Below, piece by piece: positions 59,322 through 64,000 of a stretch of 64,000 nt of DNA. Numbering within the stretch: the stretch's first letter is position 1; each line of letters begins with the position of its first letter. Location of the stretch: NCBI RefSeq assembly GCF_025567315.1, contig NZ_JAOQJE010000008.1:65971-129970 (forward strand), written 5' to 3'. Below the pieces are notes generated by a model, which did not search any database, was not told the DNA's origin, and saw only the letters and a list, made by a program, of their open reading frames with translations. The stretch is from Agathobaculum ammoniilyticum (GTDB taxonomy: Bacteria > Bacillota > Clostridia > Oscillospirales > Butyricicoccaceae). The position numbers and the translations under genes are program-made.

Positions 59322-60968
59322 ATGGGTAATGACTCCAAAAAGAATAAAAACGCTGATGTAGAAGTAGGCTTGATTATTGTTAGCGTAGCCATACTGGTTG
59401 CATTTATCATCTGTATGGTTGTGAATGCGGAAGGAACACTCAACACGATCATGAACTTCTTTAATGTCATGATAGATGCGCTGGGGCCGTTTTTCCTGCT
59501 GGTTGCGTTTATTTCTTTTCTGGTATCCCTTTATCTGGGCTTTGGCAAATATGGCAAGATCCGCTTGGGTAACTGCAAGCCGGAATACTCGAACTTTAGC
59601 TATTTTGCTATGATGCTGCTGGCGTCTCTGGCGTCTGCTGCACTGTACTGGTCGTTCGTAGAATGGGCGAGTTACTACCAGGCACCCGGCCTTGGCATGG
59701 AGCCGCAAAGCCTGGAAGCGCTCGAGTCCTCGCTGGCGTACCAGTTCTTCCACTGGGGCTTTGTCAACCAGTCCCTGTATACGATTGCCGGCGTGGCGAT
59801 CGCTTACGGTGTGTATGTCAGAAAACTCCCTTCTTTCCAGACGAGCGCGGTATGCTGCGCAATGCTGGGCAAAAAGGTCAAGGGGAAGTCTATCATCGGC
59901 AAAGTGATCGACTTTCTGGTCATCTTTGGCATTCTGGGTGCGCTCAGCTCTTCGCTGGGTCTTGGTGTACCGCTGGCAACTTCTGGCCTGAATACGCTCT
60001 GGGGTATCGAGGCGACGCCGGCTGTTCAGATTGGCGTTATCGTATTCATCGCGCTGGTTTATACGTTTACCTCTTTCCTCGGCACGAAGAAGGGTATGCA
60101 GACGATCAGTAATATCGCTTCTGTCGTGTGTATCTTCTTCCTGCTGTATGTACTGTTTATGGGGCCAACGACGTTCATCTTCAAGAATATCGTCAACTCT
60201 CTGGGCTATCTGATTCAGGATCTGCCGCGTATGGCGCTGTTCACCGACCCGATCGCGAATACAGGCTTTGCAGAAAGCTGGACGATTTACTTCGTTGCTT
60301 TCTACCTGAACTATGTTGCAATGATGGGTATCTTCATTGCGAAGGTTTCCAAAGGCAGAACCATCCGTGAGATTGCAATCTACACCATTTTTATCATGTC
60401 CTTCGGCGGCATGTGCATCTTCGGCATCGACGGCAGCTTCTCGATTTATGCACATACCCAGGGTATGGTTGACGTAACCGGCCTGGTTGCAAGCGGTATT
60501 GGTGATGCAGCGATTTATGAGATTTTGAAGGCTCTGCCGCTGGGCTCGACACTTCTACCGTTCCTGATTTTGGTGCTGATCGTCGGTTTCGTCGCGCCGT
60601 CCATGGACTCCGCTTCTCTGGCTTTGGCGGAAACCGTAACCAAGCGCGGTACGCCGAAGATGGCGCTTCGCATCTTCTTCTGTGTGCTGCTGGCGATCAT
60701 CCCGATGTCTGTACTGCTGGTTGGTGCTTCGTTCGACTCGATCAAGTACATTGCGATTATCATTTCCGCCCCATTCCTCCTGATTCTGGCCGGTATGATG
60801 CTTGGCCTGTTAAAGTGGCTGAAGGAAGACGAGCGCAGCGGTCTCCATGCGGAGATCATAGCGATCAAGGAAGCAGAGGACAGAGAGGGAACGATTGAAG
60901 AAAACGCTAATGTGCGAGGGGCCTTGCAAGAAGCGAGCGAGTGTGAGATAATAGAAAAGAAGGTTTAA
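59322..60968 (+). CDS. BCCT-family transporter
   Basis: 548 residues with twelve membrane helices. BCCT hallmarks are ALYWSFVEWASYYQAPG (TM4 aromatic region) and SWTIYFVAFYLNYVAMMGIF then IAKVSKGRTIREI (TM8 signature). The family moves choline, betaine, carnitine and related trimethylammonium compounds; CaiT exchanges carnitine for butyrobetaine. The TM8 box keeps only its first Trp: later Trp positions are Phe and Tyr, so substrate fit may differ. AGGAGG lies 12 bases before the ATG; an upstream ATG overlaps that site. Charged C-terminal tail. Confidence 0.85.
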   Translation: MGNDSKKNKNADVEVGLIIVSVAILVAFIICMVVNAEGTLNTIMNFFNVMIDALGPFFLLVAFISFLVSLYLGFGKYGKIRLGNCKPEYSNFSYFAMMLLASLASAALYWSFVEWASYYQAPGLGMEPQSLEALESSLAYQFFHWGFVNQSLYTIAGVAIAYGVYVRKLPSFQTSAVCCAMLGKKVKGKSIIGKVIDFLVIFGILGALSSSLGLGVPLATSGLNTLWGIEATPAVQIGVIVFIALVYTFTSFLGTKKGMQTISNIASVVCIFFLLYVLFMGPTTFIFKNIVNSLGYLIQDLPRMALFTDPIANTGFAESWTIYFVAFYLNYVAMMGIFIAKVSKGRTIREIAIYTIFIMSFGGMCIFGIDGSFSIYAHTQGMVDVTGLVASGIGDAAIYEILKALPLGSTLLPFLILVLIVGFVAPSMDSASLALAETVTKRGTPKMALRIFFCVLLAIIPMSVLLVGASFDSIKYIAIIISAPFLLILAGMMLGLLKWLKEDERSGLHAEIIAIKEAEDREGTIEENANVRGALQEASECEIIEKKV

Positions 60969-60995
60969 TCCTTTCCTAAATACTTTGTAAGTACA

Positions 60996-61025
60996 ATAGG
61001 CATGCGGTGTTTTCCGCATGCCTAT
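60996..61025. terminator. Stem-loop between the transporter and chaperonin genes
   Basis: Perfect 12-bp stem ATAGGCATGCGG (60996-61007) and complement (61014-61025), loop TGTTTT, no T run after it. It may pause or process the transcript rather than end it. Confidence 0.5.
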
Positions 61026-61060
61026 CTGTGCGAAAGCAGTCAGGGAGATGTAAACACAAC

Positions 61061-62695
61061 ATGGCAAGAGATTTATATTATGGCGATCAAGCTAGAAAGC
61101 GTCTGCAAGCGGGCATGAATCAGCTGGCAGACGCAGTAAAAACTACCATCGGCCCCAAGGGGCGCAATGTTATGGTCGCCGGCTTCGGTGACAGGGTTTT
61201 CGTTACAAACGAGGGATCGGCCGTTGTCAAGGACTTCGAACTGGCCGATATCACGGAAAATCTTGGCGCGCAGATGCTCAAGCAGGTTGCAGAAAAGACC
61301 AACGAGGCCGTCGGCGATGGTACCTCGACTGCGATGCTGCTGACGCAGGCGATTATCCGCGGAGGCACTCGCAATATGGCGGCCGGCGTGAACCCGATGG
61401 GGCTTCGCCGGGGCATTCAGGGTGCAGTGAATGCGGCTGTGCAGTCGATCGGCGAAAGCGCATACTTGCCGAAGGGCAAGGAGGATATTGTGCAGGTCGC
61501 TTCGATCTCCGGTGCGGACCGCCAGACTGGAGAGATTCTGGGAGAGATCATGGATCAGGTGGGTCAGGATGGCGTCATTACCATTGAAGATTCGCAGACT
61601 ATGGATACCTCCTTTGAGATTGTGAAGGGCAGCCAGTTTGACAAGGGATACCTTTCAGAGTACATGGTTACTGATACGGAAAAGATGGAGGCTATGCTGG
61701 AGCATCCCTATATCTTGTTTACGGATAAGAAAATCAGCAGTTTGGGTGATATTATCCCAATTTTGGACAAGGTCGCGCAGTGCGGCAGAAAGCTGCTGAT
61801 TGTTGCAGAGGATGTGGAAGGTGAAGCGCTTAAGGCTTTGGTGATCAATAAGCTACAGGGTGCAATTGACTCGGTTGCGGTGCGTGCGCCTGGCGTGGGG
61901 GAGCGCAAAAAGGCGCTGGTGGATGAGTTGGCTCTGCTCACGGGCGCGACCGTCGTTCGCGAAGAGACCGGATATGATCTGAAAAAGGCGACGGTAGATA
62001 TGCTTGGCGAGGCGGAGAAGGTCACTGTCCGCAAGGACCGGACCATTATCGTCGGCGGTGCAGGCGACAAGGCAGCGATTGCGGAGGAGATAGAAAAGCT
62101 CCGCCGTATGCTGGCTGAGGCGAAAGATGAATTTGCAGTGGATCGTGCGCGGGAGCGTCTCGGCAAGCTGGCAGGCGGCGTTGCTGTCATTCGTGTCGGC
62201 GCGGCATCCGAACTCGAACTGAAAGAAAAGAAGGCGCGCGTTGAGGATGCTCTCAATGCTGTCCGCGCCGCGCTTGCGGAGGGTATTGTTGCCGGTGGAG
62301 GTGTTGCGTTCTGTAATGCGATTCCTGCGGTGCGCAAGTATGCGCAGCAGCTTACCGGCGATGAGCTTTCCGGCGCACAGGTTGTGATGGAGGCGTTAGA
62401 GGAACCCATGCGCCAGATTGCGCAGAATGCCGGATTTGACAGCGGCGTGGTTGCCTCGGAAGCAGTAAAGCAGGGAAATGGCGTTGGCTTGGATGTCATC
62501 ACCGGAGAGTTTGTCCGCATGGCAGAGGTAGGCATTGTTGATCCGGCCAAGGTGACAAAGCTGGCGCTGAAGAACGCTGCTTCCATGGCGTCGGTATTCC
62601 TGACGACCGAGGTGGATGTCATCGACCCGATTGACGAGGCATGGCTACGTTCGGGCGGCAAGACCAGAGAAGAATCCAACAAGAAGGTTTACTAA
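61061..62695 (+). CDS. GroEL-type chaperonin paralogue
   Basis: 544 residues. It has ADAVKTTIGPKGRNVMV, the nucleotide loop EAVGDGTSTAMLLTQAIIRG, DGVITIEDSQTMDTSFEIV, AIRVGAASELELKEKKARVE-like IRVGAASE and GIVAGGGVAF. The catalytic Asp of GDGTS is kept. It lacks the GGM-rich tail and has no groES beside it, and several usually invariant positions differ (GDGTSTAMLL for GDGTTTATVL), so it looks like a second, specialised copy. It follows the transporter gene and may help fold the operon's enzymes. Ribosome site GGGAG is 15 bases from the ATG, rather far. Confidence 0.9.
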   Translation: MARDLYYGDQARKRLQAGMNQLADAVKTTIGPKGRNVMVAGFGDRVFVTNEGSAVVKDFELADITENLGAQMLKQVAEKTNEAVGDGTSTAMLLTQAIIRGGTRNMAAGVNPMGLRRGIQGAVNAAVQSIGESAYLPKGKEDIVQVASISGADRQTGEILGEIMDQVGQDGVITIEDSQTMDTSFEIVKGSQFDKGYLSEYMVTDTEKMEAMLEHPYILFTDKKISSLGDIIPILDKVAQCGRKLLIVAEDVEGEALKALVINKLQGAIDSVAVRAPGVGERKKALVDELALLTGATVVREETGYDLKKATVDMLGEAEKVTVRKDRTIIVGGAGDKAAIAEEIEKLRRMLAEAKDEFAVDRARERLGKLAGGVAVIRVGAASELELKEKKARVEDALNAVRAALAEGIVAGGGVAFCNAIPAVRKYAQQLTGDELSGAQVVMEALEEPMRQIAQNAGFDSGVVASEAVKQGNGVGLDVITGEFVRMAEVGIVDPAKVTKLALKNAASMASVFLTTEVDVIDPIDEAWLRSGGKTREESNKKVY

Positions 62696-62716
62696 GACCG
62701 AACAAAAACGTTTCTG

Positions 62717-63514
62717 GTAACCGTCAAGTAATCGGACGGATTGATAAACGGATTGATAAATAGTGTGGCGAGTTCGATAGTGTACCCATATTCCCGCTTC
62801 TTGGCCAATGGAAGCATCTTCCTCCAGACGTTTGTAGAGGAGTAAGACGCCGTCTTTTCCCAAATAGAAGGCTTTCATGCGGTCTCTGCGCCGGCCACAA
62901 AAAAGGAACAGCGTATTGGTGAATGGATCAAGTTCGAATTGCTGCTGCACCAGAGCCGCCCGCCCGTCAATCCCTTTTCGCAGATCCGTATATCCAACTG
63001 CAAGGTATAGCTCCATTGAAGTCACTGAGCATGAATCCCCCCTGCACAACGTCTCTACTAAAACTGCATCCGCTCTTGCGTAAATCTCTATTTCAGTACC
63101 TCTTATGCGGAGCGTGGCAACCGCCTCTTTTGATATCTCCGTTTGTGGTTCTGATGCTGACGACAACTGCGGCATCGGAAAGGCTTCTACCGGCGGCAAT
63201 TCTGCAAAGCAAATCCACCGCCCCTCGTTTGAACCCGTTTGGCTTCCTATCAGCCGGTTCAAAACTTTTCTCTGCGACCTGTAGAACAGGCCGGTTGTGA
63301 TTTGCCGTCCTGTGCAGAATTCCACTATACTCTGCACGCTTTGCCTTTATTCAGTGATGATTACTGCCACCTGTTCATGTTGGCCTCGGCTTTTGCCTCC
63401 CTCACCGTCATAATGTCCCCACTTTCCCATCACTGTCGTCACTGACGTATGTCATGGGGACATTATCGTACTCCCTCCACTATTTATCAATCCGTCCGAT
63501 TACCTGACGGTTAC
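62717..63514. mobile_element. Internally deleted IS66-family element
   Basis: Terminal inverted repeats: GTAACCGTCAAGTAATCGGA at 62717 and its near-exact complement ending at 63514, beginning with GTAA as in IS66. The left end contains a short duplication (GATTGATAAACGGATTGATA). Between them only tnpA/tnpB remnants remain; the large tnpC transposase is gone. No 8-base target duplication is evident. Confidence 0.65.
62780..63337 (-). pseudogene. IS66 tnpA-tnpB remnant
   Basis: One frame joins a TnpA-like part (ICFAELPPVEAFPMPQLSSA, LRIRGTEIEIYARADAVLVE) to TnpB (MELYLAVGYTDLRKGIDGRA, LFLFCGRRRDRMKAFYLGKD, LLYKRLEE), the latter cut after RLEED. The fusion and truncation indicate a deletion derivative. 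Confidence 0.7.
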
Positions 63515-63564
63515 TGCGATAAAATCAAGCGTACGCTGAAAATGAGATTCAGCAGATGTAAACA

Positions 63565-63601
63565 CAGCGGGCCGCGGTTTTTTTATCTGGCCCGCTGCCT
63601 T
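63565..63601. terminator. GC-rich stem-loop
   Basis: CAGCGGGCC (63565-63573) and complement (63589-63597), with a T-rich loop and CCTTTTC after it on the plus strand. Confidence 0.5.
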
Positions 63602-63603
63602 TT

Positions 63604-63748
63604 CAACAAGACAATATTTCAAAAATTCTGCCGGTGTCATAATCGCCGGATTTTTACGCCAGATCCTAAAAAAACTTTATCGCCGGTAAGGAGTACATCG
63701 GCCTTTGCCTCAATCGCCGCCCGCAAAATAGGGCGGTCATTTACATCC
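63604..63748 (-). pseudogene. PIN-domain protein fragment
   Basis: Minus strand: NDRPILRAAIEAKADVLLTG and DKVFLGSGVK, then a frameshift to AIMTPAEFLKYCLVEK. The ADVLLTGDK block is the C-terminal acidic site of VapC-like PIN nucleases. The N-terminal half is missing. Confidence 0.5.
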
Positions 63749-63948
63749 CTGATTTATGTTTCCGACACGTTTTCATCTGTCGGGAACAGGACTAACGCCA
63801 AAGTCAGCAAGGCAACCGAAAGTCTGCAAATAAAACCTGTAAAGCATTGTTAAGAGGGAATTAAAAGAAACAGCAAATAAAAATGGGTATGACAAAAAAG
63901 ACATCTGCAAAGTCTGCAAATAAAAAGTCAATAGGGGGAATGGAGAAA

Positions 63949-64000
63949 ATGATGAAAAGAAAAAGGGCATACCCAAAGCGGCCAGATGGTAAAATGCGCT
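63949..64000 (+). CDS. Start of an unidentified gene cut by the window edge
   Basis: ATG about ten bases after AGGGGG, reading MMKRKRAYPKRPDGKMR and running off the end. Too short to assign. Confidence 0.3.
   Translation, partial: MMKRKRAYPKRPDGKMR

Noticed and set aside
63819..63925. Direct repeat AAGTCTGCAAATAAAA near the right edge as an attachment site
   Set aside because: Both copies lie 90 bases apart in the same AT-rich leader with a third degenerate copy, and no integrase or matching sequence at the left boundary is visible.
1..64000. CRISPR arrays, tRNA and rRNA genes
   Set aside because: No regularly spaced direct repeats with spacers, no cloverleaf with a CCA-type end, and no rRNA-like blocks were noticed by eye; a tRNAscan or CRISPR search could still find something missed.

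Overview
The window looks like a scaffold from an anaerobic, endospore-forming Clostridia (Bacillota), probably an Oscillospiraceae-like gut bacterium. Pointers are a CotJC-type spore-coat catalase fragment, a stand-alone Spo0A DNA-binding domain, S-layer-homology (SLH) proteins, AGGAGG ribosome sites and GC-rich conjugative-element genes of a kind common in that group. Two runs of N (21967-22329 and 32579-32869) and a single N at 51135 mark scaffold joins.

Layout. (1) 1-243 is the end of a cotJC-like gene broken at a junction. (2) 243-22.5 kb is the transfer half of an integrative conjugative element (ICE): a truncated SpaA-type adhesin with a terminal LPQTG motif, membrane and sortase-like relics, a lipoprotein, a Spo0A-C regulator, a dead IS110, a dead SLH gene, a compact convergent two-RNA locus that looks like a par/Fst-type type I toxin-antitoxin module, a ParE/Phd-type pair, a Bro-N protein, then VirB2-, VirB6-, C39-peptidase, PrgI/VirB3-, VirB4- and VirD4-like genes and a RepA-like initiator with iteron-like repeats inside its coding sequence. 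(3) 22.5-31.8 kb is cargo, beginning with an S1-domain gene and becoming visibly AT-rich from about 23.9 kb. The AT-rich part holds a TcdR/UviA-like sigma factor next to a TcdE-type holin, two further sigma-like factors, an Xre regulator, a secreted matrixin-type metalloprotease whose ribosome site lies in a long hairpin, a leaderless beta-rich protein and an SLH protein. (4) 31.8-43.6 kb is a long minus-strand operon: CHC2 primase, SbcC/Rad50-like ATPase, Rad52-like annealing protein, and a PRTRC-type ubiquitin-like cassette (E2-like, ThiF/E1-like, and a Ub-like domain fused to a JAMM peptidase) with a DNA methyltransferase. It is interrupted between genes by an intact IS110 element and preceded by a leader with a strong terminator hairpin. 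No relaxase or integrase for this element is visible; they could lie in a gap or outside.

(5) 43.8-47.9 kb carries an FMN riboswitch in front of a MATE transporter, a TetR fragment, and a second MATE gene with its MarR regulator and palindromic operator. (6) 48-54 kb is a graveyard: a cytidylate-kinase-like relic, a methionine-synthase-family fragment, pieces of a Tn1549-like element (HTH gene, two DUF3847 genes, broken replication gene, broken serine recombinase), an SLH pseudogene and an IS3 orfA relic. It includes a perfect 116-bp inverted duplication next to an N that is probably an assembly artefact.

(7) 54-62.7 kb is a well-conserved chromosomal-type operon: a divergent MarR regulator, acyl-CoA dehydrogenase, two family III CoA-transferases, a 2[4Fe-4S] ferredoxin, a hotdog thioesterase, a BCCT transporter and a GroEL paralogue. 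Together they suggest uptake, CoA activation by transfer, and oxidation or reduction of a carnitine/betaine-like compound. The window ends with an internally deleted IS66 element, a PIN-domain relic and the first codons of an unidentified gene.
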